Source: Chloroflexaceae bacterium
GTDB taxonomy: Bacteria > Chloroflexota > Chloroflexia > Chloroflexales > Chloroflexaceae
NCBI GenBank assembly: GCA_025057155.1
Contig: JANWYD010000002.1
Span: 268,500-332,499, forward strand
DNA length: 64,000 nucleotides
Direction of reading: 5' to 3'
In this document: piece by piece, positions 26,904 through 35,847 of the stretch
Position numbering within the stretch: position 1 is the stretch's first letter
How the letters are laid out: every line of letters starts with the position of its first letter
The notes under the pieces: model-generated
The model's database searches: none
What the model was told of the DNA's origin: nothing
What the model saw: the letters and a program-made list of their open reading frames with translations, nothing else
Made by a program: the position numbers and the translations under genes

Positions 26904-27332
26904 TCAAAGGTTATTCTGCGAGTTTTGCGACCTCCTGAAGCCTCCTGCTCCCGGCCAGGCGATGACCATGGCCAGCGCATAGGTGCGCGAGTGGGCGAAA
27001 CTTACCGACCACTCGTGTAACGCCAGTTCAGCGGCGCGGATCCGCGCTGCGCCATGCAACCACACTTGAGACGGCCCGCGCGGGCCTGCAGCGATAATTT
27101 CCATCTCGCGAAGATCGACTCCGGTGGCGGCCAGGTAGTTCAACCCGGTTCCGAGCACCTTGGCGACCGCCTCTTTTGCGGCGAAGAGGCAGGCCAGCAG
27201 CGCCGCCTCCCGACCGCACTGCTTCTGCTCGCGGGGGGTGTAGATGCGGTCGAGGAACCGCGCGCCGTGCCGGTCGAGCAAGCGGGCAAAGGGGGCGATA
27301 TCGGTCAGGTCGATCCCCATCGTAATAGACAT
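26904..27332 (-). CDS. acpS: Holo-ACP synthase (AcpS-type phosphopantetheinyl transferase)
   Basis: Converts apo-ACP to holo-ACP using CoA. 142 residues. Mg-binding Asp8 in MGIDLTDIAPF and Glu54 in LFAAKEAVAKVLGTG are the two signature positions. The rest fits the AcpS trimer fold (REMEIIAAGPRGPSQVWLHG and SVSFAHSRTYALAMVIA). The gene ends with a ~15-residue unrelated tail. Only three bases separate it from the KAS III gene upstream. Its location beside two ACPs suggests it activates them. Confidence 0.92.
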   Translation of the reverse strand: MSITMGIDLTDIAPFARLLDRHGARFLDRIYTPREQKQCGREAALLACLFAAKEAVAKVLGTGLNYLAATGVDLREMEIIAAGPRGPSQVWLHGAARIRAAELALHEWSVSFAHSRTYALAMVIAWPGAGGFRRSQNSQNNL

Positions 27333-27335
27333 AGG

Positions 27336-28400
27336 TTACTCGTCCGCTACACCCGGCTCGATTGGCGCCTGGACGACTGCAGCGCGTTCGTTCCACTCAA
27401 ACGCCGTCACACCCCACGACAGCCCGTTGCCAAAAGCCGCGAGCAGCACGCGCATTCCCGGCTGGAGCCTGCCCTGGCGCGCCGCCTCGGCCAGAAGAAT
27501 GGCCGTTGATGCGCCCGAGGTGTTGCCGAGTTCCTCCATCCAGTAAAAACGCTTCTCCGGCGGCACCTTGAGCGCCCGATAGATCTGATCAACCATCGTC
27601 TTGTTGGCCTGGTGCAGCAACACCAGATCAACATCATCGAGGGTACACTGGAAACGCTCCAGTGCCAGCCGGATCATCTTCGGAACATGCTGAACCGAAA
27701 AGAAGAAGACCGCCGGGCCGTCCATATGCAGGTGCTCCTGCGTGCGCACAATGCCCGTCTCATCGGTCTGCTCGCGGCGCGTCTCGGCCGTGCGGGGCAT
27801 GCGTGCGCCCGAAGCGGGCATAATAATACTGCGGTAACCGCTGCCGTCTGTCCCCAGCAGGAAGCCCAGAAAGCCGCCTGACCCATTGATCGGTTCAAGC
27901 AAGGTTGCCGCGGCCCCATCGCCGAAGAGGGGCGCCAGCGCCCGATCCTGAGGGTGAATGTAGGGTGTGAGGGCTTCGGCGACCAGCACCAGGGCCTTGC
28001 GCGCCAGGCCGGCCGCCAGCATGCTGTGGGCCACGCTCAGGCTGTAAGGGTAGCTGGAGCAGCCCATCCCGATGTCGAAGGCGGCGCAGTTCTGGCTCAG
28101 GCCCAGGCGTTCGTGGAGCACGCACGCAGTTGCCGGCACCTGATAGTCGCCGGTCTGGGAGGCGAAGATCAGCAGATCAATGCTCGCCGGGTCAATCTGC
28201 CGGTCATCGAGCAGGCGCCGCGCGGCCCAGTAGGCCAGGTCGGCGGCCGTCTCACCCGGCGCGACGACGCGCCGCTCACGGATTCCCGACATTTTCACAA
28301 TCGCTTCCATGTGCTGCGCGCCGAAGCGCTCAACCAGTTCAGCGTGCGTCAGACGCTGGCGCGGCACACAGTAGTGAACAGCCGTAATCGCGGAGTTCAT
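27336..28400 (-). CDS. Beta-ketoacyl-ACP synthase III-like enzyme
   Basis: Condenses an acyl starter with malonyl-ACP. 354 residues with the full triad: Cys114 in IGMGCSSYPYSL, His263 in LLHQANKTM, Asn293 in LGNTSGAS. The chain is about 25-30 residues longer than E. coli FabH, with a middle insertion (ARMPRTAETRREQTDETG). It may belong to a specialised FabH-like group that accepts ACP-bound or unusual starters. Together with FabD, SDR, ligase and ACPs it makes a minimal one-round extension system. Confidence 0.9.
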   Translation of the reverse strand: MNSAITAVHYCVPRQRLTHAELVERFGAQHMEAIVKMSGIRERRVVAPGETAADLAYWAARRLLDDRQIDPASIDLLIFASQTGDYQVPATACVLHERLGLSQNCAAFDIGMGCSSYPYSLSVAHSMLAAGLARKALVLVAEALTPYIHPQDRALAPLFGDGAAATLLEPINGSGGFLGFLLGTDGSGYRSIIMPASGARMPRTAETRREQTDETGIVRTQEHLHMDGPAVFFFSVQHVPKMIRLALERFQCTLDDVDLVLLHQANKTMVDQIYRALKVPPEKRFYWMEELGNTSGASTAILLAEAARQGRLQPGMRVLLAAFGNGLSWGVTAFEWNERAAVVQAPIEPGVADE

Positions 28401-28462
28401 CGGGCTATTCCACTTTCATTAGTGCAAGGCGTTTCCATCTCCGTCACGCTGCCGATCTTTGC

Positions 28463-28705
28463 TCAATCGCTTAGCGTGACGCCGTGCCGTTCGACCGCCG
28501 CCTCGATATCGCCGTACCGGCGGAGCTTGCTCGCCTCTTCAGGCAGAATCTTCACGCCCGCCTGCATGTCCAGTTCGATCATTAACGTCAGAACAGCCAC
28601 CGACGTGAAGGTCTCGATCTGCGTCAATTCCGTGTCGCTCTGCAACAACTCTGGATCAACTTCGAGCACATCGGCCACAATGCGTCGTAGCTCTGCGCGG
28701 GTCAT
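28463..28705 (-). CDS. Second acyl carrier protein with atypical phosphopantetheine site
   Basis: 80 residues of ACP length and predicted helix pattern (MTRAELRRIVADVLEVDPELL...). The helix-II site reads FTSVAVLTLMIELDMQ: Ser35 is present, but the usual Asp before it is Thr. This type is seen in ACPs of specialised pathways. 62 bases upstream of the KAS III start, so probably transcribed with it. Modification by AcpS is likely but should not be assumed. Confidence 0.82.
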   Translation of the reverse strand: MTRAELRRIVADVLEVDPELLQSDTELTQIETFTSVAVLTLMIELDMQAGVKILPEEASKLRRYGDIEAAVERHGVTLSD

Positions 28706-28864
28706 ACAAAACTCCTTTCAGTCGCGACGAGTTGATTTTTTTCGGGAAGGGCTTCGCCCTTCCACGCCCTTTGCCGTTTGTATGTACTATCTTCCGGCTA
28801 TCAGACCGGTAGTGCTGCATCCGAGTTGGGCCGAACGATTAGCGCGGCCAGTGCTATGGACTGA

Positions 28865-29521
28865 CTATACCTGGCGATGAAACGCTACCCGTGCGGGAAC
28901 ACCAATGGCTGTCGCGCCATCAGGGATGTTTGTCATAGCGAAGGAACTGGCGCCCAGGGTGGCAAAGCGCCCCAGGGTGCGCCCCTGGGCAATGACCGCA
29001 TTGGCCCCCAGCAACGCCCCTTCCTTGAGCACGCTGAAGCCGGACACGCGCCCGCCCGGCGCGACCTGGGCGAAGTCTTCGATAACGCAGTCATGCCCAA
29101 TGGTCGTGTGGTTGTTGATCAGCACATAGTTGCCGATGCGCGCTCTGGGCGAGAGGATGGCCCGCGCGCCGATGTAGGTTCCCTGGCCGATCTCGACCTC
29201 CTCGGCGATCATCACCGAGGGATCAATGATGGTTGACGGGATCCAACCCAGGTCGAGCACGCGGGCTACAACTTTCTGTCTGGCCGTGTTGTCGCCAATC
29301 GAGCAGATGAAGCAGGCGGGTTCGCCGAGGGTTGCCGCCACCGCTTCCGGGGCGCCGAGCACCGGGTAACCCATGATTGTCTGCCCGTGTTTCGCGGGGT
29401 CGTCGTCGCAGAAGCCCAGCAGGGTGTAGGCCGCGCGCGCCGCATTGGCGTTCTGAAAGGCCCAGACGACATCTTTGCTGAAACCGCCGCTGCCAACCAC
29501 GATAAGCGGGCGCTGAGGCAT
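28865..29521 (-). CDS. NeuD/PglD-family sugar N- or O-acyltransferase
   Basis: 218 residues from the ATG at 29521. The Rossmann-like N-domain (PLIVVGSGGFSKDVVWAFQ, LLGFCDDDPAKHG) binds the UDP-sugar. The left-handed beta helix follows (IGQGTYIGARAILSPRARIG...). The catalytic His is in TIGHDCVIEDFAQVAPGG. The second His of many relatives (FxHxxPG) is Gln here. PglD acetylates the C4 amine of UDP-4-amino-4,6-dideoxy-GlcNAc. With a DegT aminotransferase and a PglF-like dehydratase in the same region, that or an equivalent acylation is plausible. Confidence 0.9.
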   Translation of the reverse strand: MPQRPLIVVGSGGFSKDVVWAFQNANAARAAYTLLGFCDDDPAKHGQTIMGYPVLGAPEAVAATLGEPACFICSIGDNTARQKVVARVLDLGWIPSTIIDPSVMIAEEVEIGQGTYIGARAILSPRARIGNYVLINNHTTIGHDCVIEDFAQVAPGGRVSGFSVLKEGALLGANAVIAQGRTLGRFATLGASSFAMTNIPDGATAIGVPARVAFHRQV

Positions 29522-29604
29522 GAGCTGACCTCCACACTGGTAACCCTGGCCGGTTACAGGCATCGAACCCGGACGCTCCCGCCGGCCTGTCCGGCCGGGG
29601 CGTC

Positions 29605-30267
29605 CTAGCTGATCTCGCGAACCAGCATAAAGGCCTCGGCGGCCGGCATGCTGACAGTGCCGCCGCGCAGACGGGCCAGCGCCTCCAGCGATTGAAGCGA
29701 ACGGGAGTGCGGTGGCGCCTTGAGCTGGGTGCGATAGCATTGCATCGCCTGTAGCTTCCGGTCCAGATAATCGGAAATATCCACGAACACTGTCGGCGTA
29801 AAGGTGCTGTGCCCGAAGGGAGAGGCCCAGTCGGTCTCTGACAGTGTCTCATAGCAGAGCAGACGCCGCACAGGGCAGCCATTAATGGGACGCGAAGCCA
29901 CCAGGGCCGCCTGATACACTGCCTGGTGGTCAACGTGCAGATCGGCCTGATAGGGCGCGTACACCACCTCGGCCTGCAGGTCGAAGATCAGCTTGCGGAG
30001 CGCGTCAGCCAGGGCGTACCCCGGTACTGTGTCCAGCCGCGGCGAGGGGAAGTCCAGGAAATGGATCCCGGCGCCGCCCAGAAGCCGGTGCGCGGCTCGG
30101 AGTTCGCTGAAAATCTCTTCGACATAGGCCGGCGGAAAGACCGCGGGATCGCCCCGGGTGACCACGGCTACGTGCACCTTGTCGCCCCTGTCGGCGTGGC
30201 GAGCCATCACTCCGCCACAGCCGAGCACTTCATCATCCGCGTGCGTTGCGATCACCAATACATTCAT
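29605..30267 (-). CDS. PIG-L/LmbE-family deacetylase
   Basis: 220 residues. Zinc-binding HADDE (residues 9-13: ATHADDEVLGCGG) and the second metal ligand in HVDHQAV. Family enzymes remove N-acetyl groups from GlcNAc-type substrates. In an EPS cluster it could expose an amino group for another acyl chain, for example one supplied by the adjacent ACP system. ATG start; 83 bases before the acyltransferase downstream. Confidence 0.9.
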   Translation of the reverse strand: MNVLVIATHADDEVLGCGGVMARHADRGDKVHVAVVTRGDPAVFPPAYVEEIFSELRAAHRLLGGAGIHFLDFPSPRLDTVPGYALADALRKLIFDLQAEVVYAPYQADLHVDHQAVYQAALVASRPINGCPVRRLLCYETLSETDWASPFGHSTFTPTVFVDISDYLDRKLQAMQCYRTQLKAPPHSRSLQSLEALARLRGGTVSMPAAEAFMLVREIS

Positions 30268-30494
30268 TAGATTGCCCCCTTTCTTATGGTTTCGCTGCGC
30301 GGACGGTCGCTTAACGGTTGGGGGGGCCGCAGGAGGTGGAGTTTCTCTTCAATACCTTCGCTGCGGAGGAGAGCCTGAGGGGGTGAAGCCCTCCCAGGAA
30401 ACCTCACAATTCTAGTTGTACAAATCGTCAACACTTCTGGTCACAATTGCCAGTGAATGGATTCAACTACGCATTCATTACATTGCGATGAACG

Positions 30495-31364
30495 CTAGAA
30501 CACATCAGAGAGCAATAAACTAAAGCGCATCGTAGGCGGCTGAGCGCTGAGGGGGGCGTAGCACAACCGCAGCCGGTAGTCTCCATGCAGCCTCAGAGTG
30601 GCGAGATCGAAGCCCAGCGCCTGCGCATGCACTCCGCTCATCCGCGCCCTGGTCGCCCCGCTATGGGCAAGCAGCGCGCCGAGGTCGTGGGCGGCGCTTT
30701 CGGGATAATCGGTCTGGGCGTCAAGCACGGTGAGAATTCTGTCATCCGTTAGCTTGTAAATGAGCGCGAGTCGGTCGTTGACCAGTTCCGCCCGGTAAGG
30801 ACAGTCGTAGCTGCGCCACTGGCGGTAAGTGGCGTCGAAGGGGTGGCCGATTTCGTCTCCCAGGCGAAAACGTTCCAGAGGAGTCACCATGACGGAAGAA
30901 GGCGCGGATGGGTGTGGATGCCAGTCGTACAGCCGACTCTCGACCAGGTCGCGCCAGCCGAAGCCGTGCTTGATCAACAGATAGGAGTTGGCATTCGGGA
31001 ACGCCAGCAGGAATGGAACGCCCCGTTCGCGCGCTGCAGCGGTTGCCGCGCTGAAGAGGCTGTAAAACGTGGCGAAGCCCTCCCGATGTCGCGGATCGAC
31101 CATCAGACTGATTGACAGGCTGTAGTCGTATTCTCGGCCACCGGCGTCTACCAGTTTCTGCGGAATCATTCCGCTGTGTCCGATCAATTCACCTGCCTCG
31201 TTGTACGCAAGTGTGACCAGTGGCGGACCATATGGGTTGAGGAAGTAGAGCTGCGACCAGCGGCGGCGGTCGAGTTCACGGTTGAAGCAGACACGGAACA
31301 GCGCCGCCGCTTCATCGAGGATCGCGCGCGCCGCTTCAACTGAATGCAAAACTTCGATGCGCAT
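30495..31364 (-). CDS. GNAT-fold acyltransferase-like protein
   Basis: 289 residues from the ATG at 31364. The N-terminal 150 residues look like a GNAT domain: ELIGHSGMIPQ for the central strand, VDPRHREGFATFYSLFSAA for the acyl-CoA pyrophosphate loop and helix alpha3, and PFLLAFPNANSYLLIKHGFGW for the tail motif. The C-terminal half is unfamiliar. Similar double GNAT-like proteins occur in EPS clusters (FemAB-related group). It could transfer an acyl or aminoacyl group to a sugar. No signal peptide. Confidence 0.72.
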   Translation of the reverse strand: MRIEVLHSVEAARAILDEAAALFRVCFNRELDRRRWSQLYFLNPYGPPLVTLAYNEAGELIGHSGMIPQKLVDAGGREYDYSLSISLMVDPRHREGFATFYSLFSAATAAARERGVPFLLAFPNANSYLLIKHGFGWRDLVESRLYDWHPHPSAPSSVMVTPLERFRLGDEIGHPFDATYRQWRSYDCPYRAELVNDRLALIYKLTDDRILTVLDAQTDYPESAAHDLGALLAHSGATRARMSGVHAQALGFDLATLRLHGDYRLRLCYAPLSAQPPTMRFSLLLSDVF

Positions 31365-31589
31365 AGGTGACCCCCTGAAAATCAATGATTCCTCACCCTT
31401 CCCCTGCTGACTGCAGCGAGGCGGTGAAGGGTGAGGAGCGGCGCCCCGATGGCAGGCAAATTACGGAGAGTTACACGTGCGGGGAAACGCCAGTCTCCCC
31501 GGCCCCCCGCTCGCCGGGCAAGCGGTCGGAGCAGCATAGAGACAGCTCGTTTCCCGTCTGCGGTTGGCAGAGAGATGTACAGAACAAGG

Positions 31590-32267
31590 TTATGCCGCGA
31601 CCGTCTGGTCGTGTTCCGGCAACCGGCTCATATCCAGCGGCGCGGCTGGCGGCGCAGGCGTGGCTGCCGTGCCCATGAACTCGGGCACTATGCCTTCTGA
31701 ACTCCGGCTTACGCCTTTCCGTCTGATCACGACAATCAGTGTACCGAAGATGATTTTCAGATCCAGCCAGAAGCTCAAATGGTCAACATACCAGACATCC
31801 TGGGCCAGAATATCCTCCCAACTCTGATCATTACGCCCGAACAGCGCCGGGAGGCCGGTCAACCCCGGCATCACCTCGTGGCGCCGGTTCTGTTCAGGCG
31901 TGTAGCGATCGAGATACCTTACCAGCAATGGTCGCGGCCCGATCAGGCTCATCTCCCCGCGGAGCACGTTCCAGAGCTGGGGCAGTTCGTCGAGGCTGGT
32001 GCTGCGCAGGAAGCGACCGAGGGGCGTGATGCGCTGACAATCGGGCAGGAGCCGCCCCTCGGCGTCGCGCTCGTTGGTCATGGTGCGAAACTTGAAGATG
32101 CGAAAGGGTTTCCCGTGCAACCCGGCCCGTTCCTGAGTAAAAATGATCGGCCGGCCCATTTGTTTCCATATCAGCAAGCTGATCACCAGCATGATCGGCG
32201 CAAGCAGGATCAAAGCCGGAACAACCAGGACGAGGTCGAACAGGCGTTTGCCAAAGCTGCGGTACAT
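31590..32267 (-). CDS. Initiating sugar-1-phosphate transferase (PglC/WcaJ-type)
   Basis: Transfers a phospho-sugar from UDP-sugar to undecaprenyl phosphate to start repeat-unit synthesis. 225 residues from the ATG at 32267, the small PglC-like form. One N-terminal re-entrant hydrophobic hairpin ([21 protein letters not shown]) is followed by [26 protein letters not shown] and the catalytic [27 protein letters not shown] region. The short length agrees with a bacillosamine-like first sugar but does not prove it. Confidence 0.93.
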   Translation of the reverse strand: MYRSFGKRLFDLVLVVPALILLAPIMLVISLLIWKQMGRPIIFTQERAGLHGKPFRIFKFRTMTNERDAEGRLLPDCQRITPLGRFLRSTSLDELPQLWNVLRGEMSLIGPRPLLVRYLDRYTPEQNRRHEVMPGLTGLPALFGRNDQSWEDILAQDVWYVDHLSFWLDLKIIFGTLIVVIRRKGVSRSSEGIVPEFMGTAATPAPPAAPLDMSRLPEHDQTVAA

Positions 32268-32386
32268 GACCCATTCCCCCCCAGGGTGCGATGTAAGACA
32301 ACAGACGCGCCAACGAACGATGGTGACCGACGTGCAGATGTCAGGCAACTACGCTACGCTCTACCGGGTCGCATTCCTCCCAACGA

Positions 32387-33184
32387 TCAACTCAACTGTC
32401 TTTCAGGCACATCGTTATGCAGGCGATACAGCGCCTGACCAAGATCGTGGTACAGGCGCAGCGGGATAGCGCGCTTCACCAGTTCCAACGTGCCAGCGCG
32501 CAGTCGTCGCTGGCGCAGGTAATGCGCGTCGTGTTGAACGATGCGGGCGAAGAGGCTGAGCGGCATCCCTTGCCAGATCGCCACGCGTTTGACCAGCCGT
32601 TCGGCGTTCACAGTGACAGGTTCGTTCCACCATTCCACCGAGTTGCCCACGAGGGTGTAGCCCAGGTCACGGGCCTGTCGCAGAACGGCGCGGTTGATGA
32701 AGCCGCCAGGTGCGCTCATCGTCGTAACGGGCTTGCCGGTTACGTCTTCAAGCCAGGCTTTACTTTCAGCCAGTTCCGCGCGCGCCCGCGCGGCGTCGAG
32801 GCGCGAGAGAGGCACGTGGGCAACCCCGTGACCGCCGACGGAGCAGAGGCTGGCCAGTTCGCGGATCTCGCCGTCGCGCAGGAAGGCCGGGTTGTGGCGG
32901 CAGAGGTCGCGGGTCAGGAAGAACGTCGCCTGGGCGCCGGCCCGCGACAGGATCTCGGCGGCGCGCAGGTTGCTGCGATGCCCGTCATCGAAGGTCATCA
33001 CAACGTAGCGCTGAGGGAGGGCGCCGCGCGCCAGGCGCGCTTCTAATTCAGGGAATCCCTCGATGACATAACCCTCGGCCCTGAGCCAGGCCACCTGCTG
33101 CTCGAATACTTCGATGGGCAGCGAGTAGCGGTTCGCCGGGTCGCGCTCCAGGTTGTGGTACATCAAGGCCACGAAGCGGCTCAT
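32387..33184 (-). CDS. Polysaccharide deacetylase (CE4/NodB)
   Basis: 265 residues. Metal/catalytic Asp66-Asp67 in TFDDGH and the metal His119/His123 in SVGGHGVAHVPLSRLD. APGGF is the following conserved loop. No signal peptide, so it may act on a lipid-linked intermediate at the inner face of the membrane. Its start overlaps the stop of the upstream glycosyltransferase by four bases (33181-33184), so the two are translationally coupled. Confidence 0.9.
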   Translation of the reverse strand: MSRFVALMYHNLERDPANRYSLPIEVFEQQVAWLRAEGYVIEGFPELEARLARGALPQRYVVMTFDDGHRSNLRAAEILSRAGAQATFFLTRDLCRHNPAFLRDGEIRELASLCSVGGHGVAHVPLSRLDAARARAELAESKAWLEDVTGKPVTTMSAPGGFINRAVLRQARDLGYTLVGNSVEWWNEPVTVNAERLVKRVAIWQGMPLSLFARIVQHDAHYLRQRRLRAGTLELVKRAIPLRLYHDLGQALYRLHNDVPERQLS

Positions 33185-34440
33185 TGCGCCACCTCCTCCA
33201 GCGGCGCGCGAGAAGCGCAGATGCGCTCCAGATCATCCACGTAGGCGGGATAAACGCTCTGCGCCGAAAAGCGCTCGGCGAAGACCTGCCGCACACGCTG
33301 GCGACAAAGCGCGGCAAAATCAGGGTCTTCGATCAGGCGCCGCAGCGCGCGCACGAGCGAGGGGACATTCTGCGCTTCGTAGGAGACGCCAAGGGGCTCG
33401 TTGTCAATCAGGCGCTGGAGTTCGCCTTTCAACGAGCTGATCAGCGGCAGGCCGAAGGCCATATACTCGTTGGGTTTATTAGGGATGGAGTACAGATTGC
33501 TGCGAAACGCGACCAGACCGGCAAATGAGCGCGTAAGCAGGGCGCGCAACTGGGTGATGTTCAAAAATCCAAGGAAGGTGATGTTCTGGAGGCCAAGTGT
33601 TTGCGCCCTTGTCTCCCAGGTTTCGCGCAGCGGCCCCTCGCCGGCGAGGAAGAAGCGCACCCGGGGCGCCTCGGAGGCGATAACGCCAGCGGCCTCGATC
33701 AGGGTGTCAATATCGTAGGAGGTTCCCAGGGTGCCAACGAACACAATGTTGGTGGTTTCGGGCGTGAAGCCGCGGGCCAGCAGATCGGGCAACCCCTCGT
33801 TGTCATTACCGTCCACGATGGAGGGGTCATAGCCCAGGTAGTAGACCTGGCCGTAGGCAAATGGCGCGCCGCGACGCTCGGTGACGACGCGCAGATAGTG
33901 CTGGCTCACGGCGACGCAGTGCTCTGCGAGCGTAAACACCTGGCGCGACCGGCGGAACATCGGGGTGAGCGCCAGCCGGGCCGCCCAGCGGAGTTGCTGT
34001 GGCGCCAGGGAGAGAAACTCGTCGGGCCAGATATCCTGCACATCAACCACCACCGGCACGCCGTGGGCGCGCCCGTAGCGCAGGCAATCCAGGGCGGCTT
34101 CGGGCAGCGGATAGCTCACGATGATGCCGTCGGGCGGAGCATTGCGCGCCATCCACCGGCGAACGGCAACGACATAGTCCCGGTGGTTGAGCAGCCGGGT
34201 GAGGGACACGTTCTTGCGGTACGGCCGGGTGTGGATCAATACGGCGCGCAGCCCGCGGGGCAGGTCGTTCAGGGTATCGGTGCGGCGATAGACCTTCGGG
34301 ATATGGAGAAAATCTGAACAGAGCCACGTTACGGTATGACCCCGCCGCAGCAACTCGGCCACCAGCATCTGGTAGCGCATGGGCCTGACGCCCTGGTCGC
34401 TGGGCAGCGGGTCGAAGGGGTTGACCAGCCAGAAATGCAT
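33181..34440 (-). CDS. Family GT4-like glycosyltransferase
   Basis: 419 residues of GT-B fold. N-terminal MHFWLVNPFDPLPSDQGVRPMRY fits the WbuB/Pgl-type group. C-terminal domain: NIVFVGTLGTSYDIDTLIEAA, FFLAGEGPLRE, and the acceptor/donor site around FRSNLYSIPNKPNEYMAFGLPLISS, in which E of PNEYM is the nucleotide-sugar glutamate. WbuB-like enzymes add the second sugar to an undecaprenyl-linked FucNAc/QuiNAc-type first sugar. That suits the dehydratase and PglC-like genes here. Confidence 0.9.
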   Translation of the reverse strand: MHFWLVNPFDPLPSDQGVRPMRYQMLVAELLRRGHTVTWLCSDFLHIPKVYRRTDTLNDLPRGLRAVLIHTRPYRKNVSLTRLLNHRDYVVAVRRWMARNAPPDGIIVSYPLPEAALDCLRYGRAHGVPVVVDVQDIWPDEFLSLAPQQLRWAARLALTPMFRRSRQVFTLAEHCVAVSQHYLRVVTERRGAPFAYGQVYYLGYDPSIVDGNDNEGLPDLLARGFTPETTNIVFVGTLGTSYDIDTLIEAAGVIASEAPRVRFFLAGEGPLRETWETRAQTLGLQNITFLGFLNITQLRALLTRSFAGLVAFRSNLYSIPNKPNEYMAFGLPLISSLKGELQRLIDNEPLGVSYEAQNVPSLVRALRRLIEDPDFAALCRQRVRQVFAERFSAQSVYPAYVDDLERICASRAPLEEVAQ

Positions 34441-34460
34441 GGGACCGCTCCTTGCCGGTG

Positions 34461-35843
34461 TCAGCCGTTGCCGCCGATGCGCGCTGCGTGCTCGGCGGTT
34501 GCACGGGCGCGGGTCGGAAGGCTGCGAATATTCGGCTGCAGCGCGGGCGTCGTTTCGGGATGCCGCGCGTCGAGGCGTCGCAGCACCATTAGCAGCGCCA
34601 GGATGGACCAGAAGGTGGGATCGAGGTAGAACCCCGAAGCAAAATGCAGGGCGAAGACCATCACGAACATCGGCAGATAAAACTCGCGATTGCGACGCAC
34701 GTCAGGACGCAGGACCGCAAACAGCAAGATGAGGTGCAACGCTATGCCGACCCAGCCCTGGGTGACGCGCACCACCGTAAAAATGTTGTGGATAAATGGT
34801 TCGGTAATCCCAAAGCGTCGCAAATACACTTCATCCATCACGGCGGCAAAGTCGGGGTTCTGTCCGAGACCGGTGCCGGTGAAAAAGTGGGGCAGATCCT
34901 GCGGTGGATGGACGAGTAGCGTGAGCGCGGCAAGCACGCGCACGTTAGCCGACTCATCTTCGCCAGCGGCTATCGTATTCAGCCGGTCGGTGACGACCGG
35001 TGCAACTCCGGCATACAAGGCCCAGATGACAACAGCAGTGACGATGATGATGAGCGGGATGGCAAAGCGCCGAAAACGGGCGTTGAGCACGCTGACGGCC
35101 AGCGCCGGAACCGCGATTGCCCATCCCGACAGGGAGAGGGTGAGCAAACTGGCCGTCAGCAACACGAGCACGCTGACCAGCAAAAGCTTGCGGTTCTTGA
35201 AGGAATACACGCTGGTCAGCATCATCAGCAACACGAGGGCGAATGAGAGGGCAATCGAGAAGGTGGAAGGTTCGTATGACAATCCGGCCGGTCGCAGCAC
35301 GCCTCCCGTCCGGTAAATATCAATAAGGGGATTCCAGACCACGGCGGAGAACGCTTCTGGCAGCGCCAGCACCACACCGAAGAAGTTGAGCAATACGAAC
35401 TGGATGATCCCGAACGAGCCGAACATGATGATCATCACGGCAGCGGTTGCTACCGCCCAGCCAATATCATCGGCGGTGATCATCAATCGCGCCGCGCTTG
35501 CGAAGCACAGCGCATAGATGAGCAGCAGCCCGAATGGCTGGATCCACTCACGATTGGTTGTCAGGCCCAGGACCAGACCAACGAAGATCTGCCAGCCGAT
35601 CAACACGACCGCGAGGATCACTGGCGTGTCATCGGCCGGTCGGGGGACGGGAGTAAAGAAGGCCAGGGCCGCCGCTGCGCCAAGGATCAACAGCGGAACA
35701 GTAATGGCGAAGGACTCGCTGATACGCACCAGCGCAATGTTGTTGAAGAGCTGGCCGAGCGCGCCAGCGACCAGCAGCGACAACACGAGGCGCCGCCGGA
35801 GGGTCGTTGGTGATGAGGCCATCTGGGCAAGCGAAGGGTTCAT
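34461..35843 (-). CDS. O-antigen ligase/polymerase-like membrane protein (Wzy/WaaL)
   Basis: 460 residues from the ATG at 35843, with about 10-12 hydrophobic helices. A large periplasmic loop sits before the last helices (VVTDRLNTIAAGEDESANVR... FFTGTGLGQNPDFAAVMDEVYLRRFG). The order of long helix block, big loop and FIHNIFTVVRVTQGWVGIALHLILLF is that of Wzy polymerases and ligases. As the only such gene in a Wzx/Wzz cluster it is most likely the repeat-unit polymerase. Four bases separate it from the flippase stop. Confidence 0.85.
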   Translation of the reverse strand: MNPSLAQMASSPTTLRRRLVLSLLVAGALGQLFNNIALVRISESFAITVPLLILGAAAALAFFTPVPRPADDTPVILAVVLIGWQIFVGLVLGLTTNREWIQPFGLLLIYALCFASAARLMITADDIGWAVATAAVMIIMFGSFGIIQFVLLNFFGVVLALPEAFSAVVWNPLIDIYRTGGVLRPAGLSYEPSTFSIALSFALVLLMMLTSVYSFKNRKLLLVSVLVLLTASLLTLSLSGWAIAVPALAVSVLNARFRRFAIPLIIIVTAVVIWALYAGVAPVVTDRLNTIAAGEDESANVRVLAALTLLVHPPQDLPHFFTGTGLGQNPDFAAVMDEVYLRRFGITEPFIHNIFTVVRVTQGWVGIALHLILLFAVLRPDVRRNREFYLPMFVMVFALHFASGFYLDPTFWSILALLMVLRRLDARHPETTPALQPNIRSLPTRARATAEHAARIGGNG

Positions 35844-35847
35844 ACCG

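Noticed and set aside
28744..28764. Hairpin GGAAGGG...CCCTTCC near a T-run as a terminator of the acyltransferase gene
   Set aside because: The T-run precedes the hairpin on the + strand, so it follows as A-residues on the minus strand where the genes lie. A loosely similar stretch at ~44208-44268 points to a dispersed repeat.
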